Notes: a model not told the origin generated them from the sequence alone. DNA of 11,114 bases from Chloroflexota bacterium (GCA_016200745.1 JACQEF010000329.1:1-11114), one strand, 5' to 3'. Shown: positions 1 to 7,197, counted from the stretch's first letter. Translations and numbers: made by a program.

Positions 1-318
1 CGCGACGTCCGCGAGAACGTCCAGGAGTTCGACATCGGCGGCAAGCGGCTCAACCTCGTCGCCGAGGGCCGGCTCGTCAACCTGGGGGCGGCCGAGGGGC
101 ATCCGGCGGCGGTCATGGACATGAGCTTCGCCAACCAGGCCCTGTCGGCCGAGTACGTCGCGCGCCACCATGCCGAGCTCGAGCCGCGGGTCTACGTCGT
201 ACCCGAGGCGATCGACGCCGAGGTCGCGCGGCTCAAGCTGGCGGCCCTGGGGATCACCCTCGAGCCGATGACCGCCGAACAGGCGGCCTACGTCGCGTCC
301 TGGCGCCACGGAACCTAG
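1..318 (+). CDS. ahcY: Adenosylhomocysteinase (S-adenosylhomocysteine hydrolase), C-terminal part
   Basis: The frame is open from the first base, so the gene begins upstream; 105 C-terminal residues are visible before a TAG stop. The enzyme reversibly splits S-adenosylhomocysteine into adenosine and homocysteine using tightly bound NAD, and removes the product inhibitor of methyltransferases in the cytoplasm. Recognition rests on GRLVNLGAAEGHPAxVMDMSFANQALS, the conserved block that closes the NAD domain and enters the C-terminal segment. The protein ends in EQAAYVASWRHGT and lacks the KPDHYRY tail of the long form in animals and many proteobacteria; this is the short-tailed form known from archaea, Thermotoga and Chloroflexota. 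The S9 peptidase starts 4 nt after the stop, so the two are probably co-transcribed. metK lies further on, placing two SAM-cycle enzymes in one neighbourhood. The identification is very secure. Confidence 0.96.
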   Translation, partial: RDVRENVQEFDIGGKRLNLVAEGRLVNLGAAEGHPAAVMDMSFANQALSAEYVARHHAELEPRVYVVPEAIDAEVARLKLAALGITLEPMTAEQAAYVASWRHGT

Positions 319-322
319 GCGC

Positions 323-2287
323 GTGTCCGACCCCGCGGTCGCGCCGTACGGCGCGTGGGCGTCCCCGATCCGGATCGACGACGTCGTCGGCGACCTCGTC
401 GGGCTCGCCGAGCCGTGGCTCGACGACGACGCGACCTACTGGCTGGAGGCACGCCCGTCCGAGGGTGGCCGGCGCGTCCTCGTCCGCCTCGGGGCCGACG
501 GGTCGCTGGCCGACCTGACGCCGCCGCCGCTCAACGTCCGGACCCGGGTGCACGAGTACGGCGGCGGGTCATACACGGTCGCTGGCGGCGTGGTGGTCTT
601 CTCCAACTTCGCCGACAACCGGCTGTACCGGCTCGATCCGGGTGGCGACGCGCCGGTTCCCATCACGCCCGCCGGCCCATGGCACTTCGCCGACCTGCGG
701 GTCGACCCGCGGCGCCTCCGGGTGCTGGCCGTCCGCGAGGACCATTCCGGCGCGGGCCAGGCGAAGGCCGCCATCGTGGCGATCCCGCTCAACGGGACGG
801 CGTCACCCGAGGTGCTCGTCAGCGGGCCCGACTTCCTGGCCGCCCCACGGCTGTCGCCGGACAGCACTCGTCTCGCGTGGCTGGAATGGGATCACCCGGA
901 CATGCCGTGGGACGGGACGCGACTCCGCACCGCGACGTTTGCCGTCGATGGCTCGCTCGAGGCGTCGGCCCTGGCCGCCGGCGGGCTCGAGGAATCGATC
1001 GTCCAGCCCGAATGGTCGCCCGCCGGCATCCTCCACTTCGTTTCGGACCGCACCGGCTGGTGGAACCTCTACCGGCTGCTCGACGGTCCGGCCCTCGACC
1101 CGCTGGGCCCCATGGACGCCGAATTCGCCGATCCGGCCTGGGTCTTCGGGCGGTCGTCGTACGGGTTCCTGCCCGACGGGTCGCTGGCGGCGGTCGGTCG
1201 GTTCAACGGCCGGGACCACCTCTTCCACCTCCGGCCGGAAGACCTCGTCGGCGAGGTGGAGTCGCCGTACAGCGAGTTCGAGGGGCTGTGCGTCGCGCCT
1301 GGTGGCGTGGTCGGGGTCGTCGGGTCACCGGCCGAGCCGACGGTCCTCGCCCGCTTCGATCCGGCCACCCTGGCCGTCGCCGGCGTCCTCCGCCGGGCGA
1401 GCGGCATCGTCCTCGACCCGGCCGTCTTGTCCATCCCCGAACCGATCCAGTTCCCGATGCCCAACGGCCGGATGGCCCACGCGCTCTACTACTCGCCGCG
1501 AAACCCGGACTTCGTGGCACCGGACGGGGAGCGCCCGCCACTCATCGTCCAGTCGCACGGCGGCCCCACGTCGAATGCGTCGACCTCGCTGGACCTGGGC
1601 AAGCAGCTCCTGACGAGTCGCGGGATCGCGATCGTGGACGTGGACTACGGCGGCAGCACGGGGTATGGACGCGCCTACCGCTCGGCGCTCAACGGCGCCT
1701 GGGGCGTAGTCGACGTGGACGACTGCGTGGCGGCCGCCCGCTTCCTGGCGGACCGCGGCGACGTCGATCCGGAGCGGCTCGCGATCTCGGGCGGCAGCGC
1801 AGGCGGGTACACCACACTGGCGGCGCTCGCCTTCCGCGACGTCTTCGCTGCCGGGATCAGCCTGTTCGGTGTCGGTGACCTCGAGACCATGGCCCGCGAC
1901 ACGCACAAGTTCGAATCGCGCTACATGGATCGGCTCCTCGGCCCGTACCCGGAGGCCGCCGATCGCTACCGCCAGCGCTCGCCGGTCCATTCCCTCGACC
2001 AGATCCGCTGCCCGGTGCTGGTCATGCAGGGCCTCGATGACAAGGTCGTGCCGCCGTCGCAGGCCGAGGCGATCGTCGCCGCGCTCGCGTCGAATGGCAT
2101 CCCGTACGCCTACCTCGCCTTCGAGGGCGAGGGCCACGGGTTTCGCGGCGCGATCGCGATCCGTCGCTCGCTCGAGGCCGAGCTGTCGTTCCTCGGCCAG
2201 GTCTTCGGCTTCATGCCCGCCGACAACCTCGAACCGCTCGACGTGCCCGGCCTGGAGGCGTGGCAGGCGACCGCCCGGCTCGGCTGA
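323..2287 (+). CDS. S9-family serine peptidase (prolyl oligopeptidase / acylaminoacyl-peptidase type)
   Basis: This 654-residue protein has the two-part S9 layout: an N-terminal beta-propeller (about residues 30-370, beginning with ARPSEGGRRVLVR and the HEYGGGSY block) and a C-terminal alpha/beta-hydrolase domain (about 400-640). The catalytic triad is visible: Ser492 in SGGSAGGY, Asp572 in QGLDDKVVP and His605 in GEGHGF. Family members cleave short peptides or acyl-amino acids; the substrate cannot be read from sequence. No signal peptide or membrane segment is seen, so it is probably cytoplasmic. The start is GTG, 4 nt after the ahcY stop, with no clear Shine-Dalgarno sequence, which suggests translational coupling. 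It is chosen because APYGAWxSPI close to the start is typical of this subfamily's N-terminus. The length is normal and the frame intact. Family assignment is firm; physiological role and link to the methyl cycle are unknown. Confidence 0.93.
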   Translation: MSDPAVAPYGAWASPIRIDDVVGDLVGLAEPWLDDDATYWLEARPSEGGRRVLVRLGADGSLADLTPPPLNVRTRVHEYGGGSYTVAGGVVVFSNFADNRLYRLDPGGDAPVPITPAGPWHFADLRVDPRRLRVLAVREDHSGAGQAKAAIVAIPLNGTASPEVLVSGPDFLAAPRLSPDSTRLAWLEWDHPDMPWDGTRLRTATFAVDGSLEASALAAGGLEESIVQPEWSPAGILHFVSDRTGWWNLYRLLDGPALDPLGPMDAEFADPAWVFGRSSYGFLPDGSLAAVGRFNGRDHLFHLRPEDLVGEVESPYSEFEGLCVAPGGVVGVVGSPAEPTVLARFDPATLAVAGVLRRASGIVLDPAVLSIPEPIQFPMPNGRMAHALYYSPRNPDFVAPDGERPPLIVQSHGGPTSNASTSLDLGKQLLTSRGIAIVDVDYGGSTGYGRAYRSALNGAWGVVDVDDCVAAARFLADRGDVDPERLAISGGSAGGYTTLAALAFRDVFAAGISLFGVGDLETMARDTHKFESRYMDRLLGPYPEAADRYRQRSPVHSLDQIRCPVLVMQGLDDKVVPPSQAEAIVAALASNGIPYAYLAFEGEGHGFRGAIAIRRSLEAELSFLGQVFGFMPADNLEPLDVPGLEAWQATARLG

Positions 2288-2311
2288 GGCCGGGATCCGA
2301 CGACCACGTGC

Positions 2312-2325
2312 TAGGCTTCGCGGCC
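2312..2325 (+). promoter_or_regulatory. Putative extended -10 element of a leaderless metK promoter
   Basis: TAGGCT (2312-2317) fits the TAnnnT -10 pattern and is preceded by TGC, an extended -10 TGn. Eight nucleotides separate it from the metK ATG at 2326, so transcription would start at or next to the start codon. No Shine-Dalgarno sequence and no TTGACA-like -35 are seen. The same 8-nt geometry recurs before the XRE regulator and manC. This is an inference from pattern; metK may also be read through from the upstream gene. Confidence 0.5.
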
Positions 2326-3561
2326 ATGAGCATCGTCGACGCTGCCCAGTATCTGTTCACGTCCGAGTCGGTCACCGAGGGGCACCCGGACAAGATGTGC
2401 GACCAGATCTCGGACGCGATCCTGGACGCGATCATCCACGAGGACCCTGACGCTCGCGTGGCCTGCGAGACCGCGACCACGACCGGCCTCGTGATGGTCC
2501 TCGGCGAGATCACGACGAGCACCTACGTCGACTTCCAGTCGATCGTCCGCGACACGGTCTGCGACATCGGCTACACGCACGCTGACTACGGCTTCGACTA
2601 CCTGACCTGCGGCACGCTGGTGTCGGTCAAGGAGCAGTCGCCCGACATCGCCCAGGGCGTCGACGCGGCCATCGAGGTGCGGGACGACGCGGCTCCGACA
2701 TTCGAGCTGGGCGCGGGCGACCAGGGGATGATGTTCGGGTTCGCCTGTCGCGAGACCCCGGAGCTCATGCCGCTGCCGATCGCCCTCGCGCACCGGATGG
2801 CGCGACGGCTGGCCGAAGCCAGCAAGTCCGGCCAGCTGCCCTACCTGCGCCCGGACGGCAAGACGCAGGTGACCGTCGAGTACGAGCACGGCAACCCGAA
2901 GCGGGTGCGAACCGTGGTGATCGCGGCGCAACACGACCCCGACGTGCGAGCCGAGCGGCTGCGCTCCGAGATCGTCGAGTCGGTGATCCTGCCGGTCATC
3001 CCCCACGAGCTGCGCGAGACGGACCCGGTGATGCACGTGAACCCGACCGGTCGCTTCGTCGTCGGCGGCCCGATGGGCGACGCCGGGCTGACCGGGCGCA
3101 AGATCATCGTCGACAGTTACGGCGGGATGGCGCGGCACGGTGGTGGGGCCTTCTCGGGCAAGGATCCGACCAAGGTCGACCGGTCCGGGGCCTACGCCGC
3201 GCGCTGGGTGGCCAAGAACGTCGTGGCGGCCGGGCTCGCCGATCGGTTCGAGGTCGAGGTCGCGTACGGGATCGGGATCGCGCACCCGATCAGCTTCTCA
3301 GTCGATTCGTTCGGGACGGGCCGGATCGACGACGCCGCCATCCTGGCCCTGATCGAGCGGCACTTCGATCTTCGCCCGGCGTCCATCATCTCGGCGCTCG
3401 ACCTGCGCCGCCCGATCTACCGTCAGACCGCGGCCTACGGTCATTTTGGCCGGCCCGACCTGGACCTGCCCTGGGAGCGAACCGACAAGGCGGCGCTGCT
3501 GGCGTCAGAGGCGGGGATGCCGGAACCCGAGCCACTCGTCCCGGCGAGCCTGCCCGTCTGA
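2326..3561 (+). CDS. metK: S-adenosylmethionine synthetase (methionine adenosyltransferase)
   Basis: MetK makes S-adenosylmethionine from ATP and methionine, releasing phosphate and pyrophosphate, as a Mg/K-dependent cytoplasmic oligomer. The 411-residue protein carries the family signatures in order: TSESVTEGHPDKMCDQISDA near the N-terminus with His20 of the ATP site, the GAGDQG hexapeptide at 129-134, and the phosphate-binding GGGAFSGKD at 272-280 followed by PTKVDRSGAYAAR. It is slightly longer than the usual 380-400 residues. The frame stays open upstream to 2260, but the ATG at 2326 is preferred because the conserved N-terminus begins there and a -10-like element lies 8 nt before it. It follows the S9 gene by 38 nt and converges with the GlcG/HbpS-like gene, 16 nt apart. 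With ahcY it supplies the SAM cycle. The identification is essentially certain. Confidence 0.98.
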   Translation: MSIVDAAQYLFTSESVTEGHPDKMCDQISDAILDAIIHEDPDARVACETATTTGLVMVLGEITTSTYVDFQSIVRDTVCDIGYTHADYGFDYLTCGTLVSVKEQSPDIAQGVDAAIEVRDDAAPTFELGAGDQGMMFGFACRETPELMPLPIALAHRMARRLAEASKSGQLPYLRPDGKTQVTVEYEHGNPKRVRTVVIAAQHDPDVRAERLRSEIVESVILPVIPHELRETDPVMHVNPTGRFVVGGPMGDAGLTGRKIIVDSYGGMARHGGGAFSGKDPTKVDRSGAYAARWVAKNVVAAGLADRFEVEVAYGIGIAHPISFSVDSFGTGRIDDAAILALIERHFDLRPASIISALDLRRPIYRQTAAYGHFGRPDLDLPWERTDKAALLASEAGMPEPEPLVPASLPV

Positions 3562-3577
3562 ACCGCGGGAGCCTCGA

Positions 3578-4051
3578 CTACGAAGCCGCGCCGAAGGCCC
3601 TGACCGCGGCCGCGACCGCGCGCTGGTCCTGGCCGGCGTCGCCGCCGCTGACGCCCACCGCGCCGACGAGCACGCCGTCGCGCTCGAGCGGCAGCCCGCC
3701 GGCGAAGACGATGGTGCGCCCGCCCGCGACCGAGGCGTACCCGTAGAACTCGGCGCCGGGCTGGACGATCGGGGTCAGGTCCGCGGTCGGCATCCGGTTG
3801 ACCAGCGCGGTGAACGCCTTGTCGCGGGCCAGCGTGATCCCGACGAGATCCGCGCCGTCCATCCGCTCGAAGGCCACCAGCTGGTCGCCCGAATCGACCA
3901 CGGCACAGCTCATGGCCACGCCGAGGTCGCGAGCGACGTCCTGGGCGGCGGCGATCATCGCCCGGGCCGCGGCGAGGGTCAGCCCCGCCGCCTGCGACGC
4001 GGTCGGCCCGCGCCAGCCGTCGACGTTGTCGAGCGCGAAGTCCGGGGACAT
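3578..4051 (-). CDS. GlcG/HbpS-family (DUF336) small protein, last gene of the pot operon
   Basis: This 157-residue protein has the GlcG/HbpS domain over nearly its whole length: the VVDSGDQLVAFERMDGA block (52-67), the ARDKAFTA helix (85-91 region), and the C-terminal GGLPLERDGVLVGAVGVSGG...QD block (118-151). The family includes glycolate-cluster GlcG, the extracellular haem-binding HbpS of Streptomyces and the PduO C-terminal domain; its biochemical role is mostly undefined. No signal peptide is seen, so it is probably cytoplasmic. The ATG lies 8 nt after the potC stop with no clear Shine-Dalgarno sequence, implying coupling to potC. The reading frame is open further upstream inside potC, but that part is not protein-like. 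Its place at the end of a polyamine transporter operon is unusual; a role in binding or handling the imported amine is speculation. The 16-bp gap to convergent metK leaves no room for a terminator. Confidence 0.88.
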   Translation of the reverse strand: MSPDFALDNVDGWRGPTASQAAGLTLAAARAMIAAAQDVARDLGVAMSCAVVDSGDQLVAFERMDGADLVGITLARDKAFTALVNRMPTADLTPIVQPGAEFYGYASVAGGRTIVFAGGLPLERDGVLVGAVGVSGGDAGQDQRAVAAAVRAFGAAS

Positions 4052-4059
4052 GGGTCGGG

Positions 4060-5010
4060 TCAGCGTTCCGTCACGATGTTGGCCATCGATCCGTTGCGGC
4101 TCCCGCTCCGGCGGCCCTGCCAGGCCAGCACGGCCTGGCCGATGAGCAGCATTCCGACGGTGAACGCGAGGACCATCGTGGCCACCGCGTTCGTCTCCGG
4201 GCTCACGCCTCGCTTGACCTGTCCGAAGATGTAGATCGGCAGCGTCGTCGAGCCCGGTCCGGTAACGAAGCTGGTGATGACGTAGTCGTCGAAGCTGAAC
4301 GTGAACGACAGCAGGAAGCCGGCCACGATCGCGGGCAGGAGCTGCGGGAACGTGATCTGGCGGAACGTTCGCCACGGTGTGGCAAACAGGTCCTGGCTGG
4401 CTTCGACGAGCGTCCGGTCCATGCCCGACAGGCGCGCCCGGACCAGCAGCAGAACGAGGCTGGTATTGAACAGGACGTGCGCGGCAATGATCGTGAACTG
4501 CCCGAACCCGAGCTTGAACGCGCCCTTGCCGCCGCCCGTCAGGCCGGCCAGGACCGGGTTGACGACGTCGAACGTCGATGCGAAGAAGACCAGGGTGGCC
4601 AGGGCGATGACGATCTCGGGGACGATGATGCTGATGTAGGTCAGCACGTCGTAGCCCTGGCGTGTGCGCTTCCCCACGCGCTGGAGGCCGAGCGCGGCCA
4701 TGGTCCCGAAGGTCGTGGCCAGGATGGCGTTGGTGAACGCGATGATCGCGCTGTTGCCGAGCGACTTGGTCACGACCGCGTCGTTGAGGGCGATCCCGAA
4801 CCAATCAGTGGTGAAGCCGGTCCAGATCGTGGCCAGCCGGTTCGCGTTGAAGGCGAACACGACCACGACGACGATCGGCAGGTACAGAAACGCGTAGACC
4901 AGCGCGGCCTGCGTCCGGAAGAGGCCGTCGATGAACCCGTTCATCCGCTCGGCGGCGATGAGCGCGCGGCCGCGCCCGGCTCTCGGCCGGGCGACGCCAG
5001 ACGCGCTCAC
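4060..5010 (-). CDS. potC: Spermidine/putrescine-type ABC transporter permease, PotC-like
   Basis: This is the second inner-membrane permease of a polyamine importer, pairing with PotB and docking on PotA. The 316-residue protein has about six hydrophobic segments (near 37-54, 83-108, 120-145, 170-190, 224-242 and 273-296) and the PotC-typical stretch FSFDDYVITSFVTGPG at 238-253. The EAA loop is EASQDLFATPWRTFRQITFP at 203-222; the glycine normally following DL is Phe209 here (TTT codon, 4386-4384). Compared with E. coli PotC as I recall it, about 19 residues (148-166, containing GLTGGGKGAFK) are inserted between the third and fourth membrane segments. The GTG start overlaps the potB stop as GTGA, a standard coupling arrangement. 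A later ATG at codon 23 is possible, since the first 20 residues are Arg/Ala-rich and not conserved. PotC assignment is good; substrate is inferred. Confidence 0.92.
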   Translation of the reverse strand: MSASGVARPRAGRGRALIAAERMNGFIDGLFRTQAALVYAFLYLPIVVVVVFAFNANRLATIWTGFTTDWFGIALNDAVVTKSLGNSAIIAFTNAILATTFGTMAALGLQRVGKRTRQGYDVLTYISIIVPEIVIALATLVFFASTFDVVNPVLAGLTGGGKGAFKLGFGQFTIIAAHVLFNTSLVLLLVRARLSGMDRTLVEASQDLFATPWRTFRQITFPQLLPAIVAGFLLSFTFSFDDYVITSFVTGPGSTTLPIYIFGQVKRGVSPETNAVATMVLAFTVGMLLIGQAVLAWQGRRSGSRNGSMANIVTER

Positions 5011-5918
5011 GGCGGGCGCGCCCCCAGGACGCCCACCCCGCGCGCCTGGCGACCGCGGTTCACGAACCAGACGTAGACCGAGATCGTGATCAGCATGGTC
5101 GCGATCAGGACCACCGCCTTGGCCGACCCGAGCGGCCAGTTGCGCGCCTCGAGGAAGTCGAGCACCAGCGCGTTCCCGATGAGGAACGTCCGGCCGTAAC
5201 CGAGGATCTGCGGGATGACGTACTCGCCCATCATCGGGATGAACACCAGGATGCTTCCGGTCACCAGTCCGGGCAGCGCGATCGGCAGCGTGATCTGGCG
5301 GAAGGTCGCCCAGCGACCGGCCCCGAGGTCCTTGGAGGCCTCGATCAGCGATCGGTCCATTCGTTCGAGGGTCACGTACAGCGGGAAGATCATCAGCGGC
5401 AGGTAGCCGTAGACGAGCCCGAGCAGGATCGCGCCGGGCGTCCCGAGCAGCCGGAAGTTGGGATCGCCAAGCAGGCCACCGATGAACCCGCCGAGGTTGC
5501 CCCTGCCGAGCACGATCAGCCAGCTGTAGGTCCGGATGAGGAAGCTCGTCCAGAACGGGATGACCAGCAGGAGCACGAACAGGCCCTTCCGGCTGCCGGC
5601 CCGGGTGGCCAAAAAGTACGCCAGCGGGAGCGCCACGAGCAGCGTCAGGAACGTGCCCGCCGTGGCCAGCTTGAGGCTCTCGAGGAACGGGTCGGCGCCC
5701 TTCATCACCTGCCCGTAGTTGTCGAGGGTGAATGCCGGCGTGTAGCCACCGTTCCTGGCCTTCTCGCCGAAGCTGAAGGCGACGACGAAGCCCATCGGCA
5801 GGACGAGCAGGAACAGGTACCAGATGCTGGCCGGCAGCAGCAGGGCACCGGTCAGGAGGGCGGACTTCGCCCGCCCTCCTCCGGTCCGGGCCGGCGTCGG
5901 CGTCAGCGCGGTGGCCAC
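5007..5918 (-). CDS. potB: Spermidine/putrescine-type ABC transporter permease, PotB-like
   Basis: This is the first permease subunit, 303 residues with about six membrane segments (near 21-48, 82-103, 112-136, 157-182, 213-230 and 266-286). The EAA loop that contacts the ATPase is intact: EASKDLGAGRWATFRQITLP at 193-212, with Gly199 in place. ExYVIPQILG after the loop is typical of PotB. The assigned start is GTG, 40 nt after the potD stop, but no Shine-Dalgarno sequence precedes it. An SD-like GGAGGAGGG run lies inside the coding region, folded into a 10-bp inverted repeat (5854-5880), and no ATG, GTG or TTG codon follows it closely in frame. The start is therefore less certain than the gene; the first 18 residues are Pro/Gly/Arg-rich with no recognisable motif. 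The stop overlaps the potC start. PotB family is clear. Confidence 0.92.
   Translation of the reverse strand: MATALTPTPARTGGGRAKSALLTGALLLPASIWYLFLLVLPMGFVVAFSFGEKARNGGYTPAFTLDNYGQVMKGADPFLESLKLATAGTFLTLLVALPLAYFLATRAGSRKGLFVLLLVIPFWTSFLIRTYSWLIVLGRGNLGGFIGGLLGDPNFRLLGTPGAILLGLVYGYLPLMIFPLYVTLERMDRSLIEASKDLGAGRWATFRQITLPIALPGLVTGSILVFIPMMGEYVIPQILGYGRTFLIGNALVLDFLEARNWPLGSAKAVVLIATMLITISVYVWFVNRGRQARGVGVLGARPP
5854..5880 (-). repeat. 10-bp perfect inverted repeat within the 5' end of potB
   Basis: AGGAGGGCGG (5854-5863) and CCGCCCTCCT (5871-5880) are exact reverse complements around a 7-nt loop. In the minus-strand mRNA this GC-rich stem lies about 38 nt after the potB GTG and ties up an internal GGAGGAGGG. 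No U-run follows, so it is not a classical terminator. A role in potB translation is possible but unproven. Confidence 0.6.
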
Positions 5919-5958
5919 GGCAGGGTGGGTCGCGAGGTCGGTGCGGCTCGTCCGGCGA

Positions 5959-7182
5959 TCAGCCGCCGATGCTCGACTTGAACGCCGTCCAGACGGCGAT
6001 CCGGTCGGCGTTGTCGGTGACCGTCGGGTCGGCGCCCTCGAGGTTCTTCATCACGTCCTCCGGCGGGAAGATCGAGGGATCGTTCAGGAGGTCCGGCGAC
6101 AGCAGCTTCTTGGCCTCCAGGTTCGGCGTGCCGTAGCCCGTGTACTCGGTCTCCTTGGCCTGGACGGCCGGACGCTCGACGTAGTCGAACCAGGCGTATG
6201 TCGCGTTCGGATGCGGGGCGTCGGCCATCATCACCCAGGTGTCGAGCCAGAACATGGTGCCCTCGCTCGGGACGACGTACTTGGTGTCGGCGGTCTTGGG
6301 GTCCTGGCGGAGCGCCAGCAGCGGGCCTGTCCAGCCGAGGCAGAGGACCGCCTCCTCGGACGCGAGCTTGTCCTGGTAGGTGTCGGAGTCCAGCGCCAGG
6401 ATGTGCGGCGCGAGGTCGGTCAGCAGCTTCTGCGCCTGGGCGAGCTCACCCTGGTCGATCGTATTGATCGAGAAGCCGAGCATCTTGAGCGGCATGGCCA
6501 GCACGTCGCCCAAAGAGTCGACGAGCACCACCTTGCCGCTGTACTTGCCGGTCGACAGGTCGTAGAACTCCTTCCACGACGTGATCGGCTCCTTGACGAT
6601 CTTCGAGCGGTACAGGATCCCGGTCGTGCCGAAGTCCTTGGGGACGTGGTACTCGTTGTTGGGATCCCACTTCTGGCTGAGGACCGCCTTGTCGATGTAC
6701 TGGAAGTTGGGGATCCGGCTGAAGTCCAGCTTCTGGATGTAGCCCTGCTCCGCCATCTGCGGGATGAATTCGGCCGTCGGACACGACATGTCGTAGCCGG
6801 TGGCTCCGCCGGCCAGCTTGGCCAGCAGCTCCTCGTTGTTGGCGAAGATGTCGTACTGGAAGTTCTTGACCCCGTACTCGGCCTTGAAGGCCTCCATGTT
6901 GCCCGGGTCGACGTAGCCGGACCAGTTGAGCATCCACAACTCGTCCTCGATGGCGTACGAGGCGGCCGCGGTCGGGGCCGTGCTCTCCGCCGCGCTCGCC
7001 ACGGTCGACGGTGCCGCGCTCGGTTCGGCGCTGGCCGGCGCCTGGGTGCCGCCCGTGCTCCCGGTGCAGGCCGCCAGCGCGGCGCCGCCGCCGATCAGCC
7101 CGGCAGCCGCCAGGAAGCTGCGCCGATTGACCTTGGTCCGGGCCAGCCTGGCCATGAACGCGTCGCGATCCTGATCAGCCAC
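5959..7182 (-). CDS. potD: Polyamine-type ABC transporter substrate-binding lipoprotein, PotD-like
   Basis: This 407-residue binding protein delivers substrate to PotBC outside the membrane. The N-terminus is a twin-arginine signal (NRRSFL, Arg20-Arg21) ending in a lipobox LAAC with Cys39, so it should be exported folded by Tat and lipid-anchored. An Ala/Ser/Thr/Pro-rich linker (40-75) precedes the PotD fold, which opens with MLNWSGYVDPG. Against E. coli PotD (sequence from memory) Trp87, Tyr90, Trp284, Trp312, Asp314 and Tyr350 match the ligand residues Trp34, Tyr37, Trp229, Trp255, Asp257 and Tyr293. Glu36, Tyr85, Asp168 and Gln327 are replaced by Gly89, Glu138, Ser223 and Ala384, and Glu171 by Asp226. 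The exact amine is therefore open. The start is GTG with a strong GGAGGAG about 5-8 nt upstream; the later ATG at codon 10 lacks such support. potA lies 45 nt upstream and potB 40 nt downstream. Confidence 0.93.
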   Translation of the reverse strand: MADQDRDAFMARLARTKVNRRSFLAAAGLIGGGAALAACTGSTGGTQAPASAEPSAAPSTVASAAESTAPTAAASYAIEDELWMLNWSGYVDPGNMEAFKAEYGVKNFQYDIFANNEELLAKLAGGATGYDMSCPTAEFIPQMAEQGYIQKLDFSRIPNFQYIDKAVLSQKWDPNNEYHVPKDFGTTGILYRSKIVKEPITSWKEFYDLSTGKYSGKVVLVDSLGDVLAMPLKMLGFSINTIDQGELAQAQKLLTDLAPHILALDSDTYQDKLASEEAVLCLGWTGPLLALRQDPKTADTKYVVPSEGTMFWLDTWVMMADAPHPNATYAWFDYVERPAVQAKETEYTGYGTPNLEAKKLLSPDLLNDPSIFPPEDVMKNLEGADPTVTDNADRIAVWTAFKSSIGG

Positions 7183-7189
7183 CAGTGCT

Positions 7190-7197
7190 CCTCCTCC
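7190..7197 (-). promoter_or_regulatory. Strong Shine-Dalgarno sequence of potD
   Basis: On the minus strand GGAGGAGG lies 7 nt before the GTG at 7182. It is the strongest ribosome-binding site in the operon and decides the non-ATG start. It fits a binding protein made in excess over the membrane subunits. Confidence 0.75.

Noticed and set aside
340..355. A perfect 16-bp palindrome CGCGCCGTACGGCGCG just inside the S9 gene
   Set aside because: It encodes the conserved APYGAW segment and is made of GC-rich codons; chance palindromes of this kind are expected at this composition.
1325..2137. A 270-codon minus-strand frame inside the S9 peptidase gene
   Set aside because: It lies wholly antisense to the catalytic domain with its intact triad, and its translation shows no known motif.
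2288..2325. A SAM or SAH riboswitch before metK
   Set aside because: The gap is only 38 nt, too short for known SAM riboswitch classes, and the promoter-like element lies next to the start codon.
2311..3285. A 324-codon minus-strand frame opposite metK
   Set aside because: It is antisense to a clearly functional metK and is Val/Arg/Asp/Gly-biased, as expected for a shadow.
3562..3577. A possible bidirectional terminator between convergent metK and the GlcG/HbpS-like gene
   Set aside because: The 16-bp gap has no stem and no T-run on either strand. Termination must lie within the opposing genes or depend on Rho.
3578..4804. A 408-codon minus-strand frame that would fuse an N-terminal region to the GlcG/HbpS domain
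   Set aside because: The first 250 codons are an out-of-frame reading of potC, rich in Arg/Pro/His without motifs. The domain begins at the ATG at 4051.
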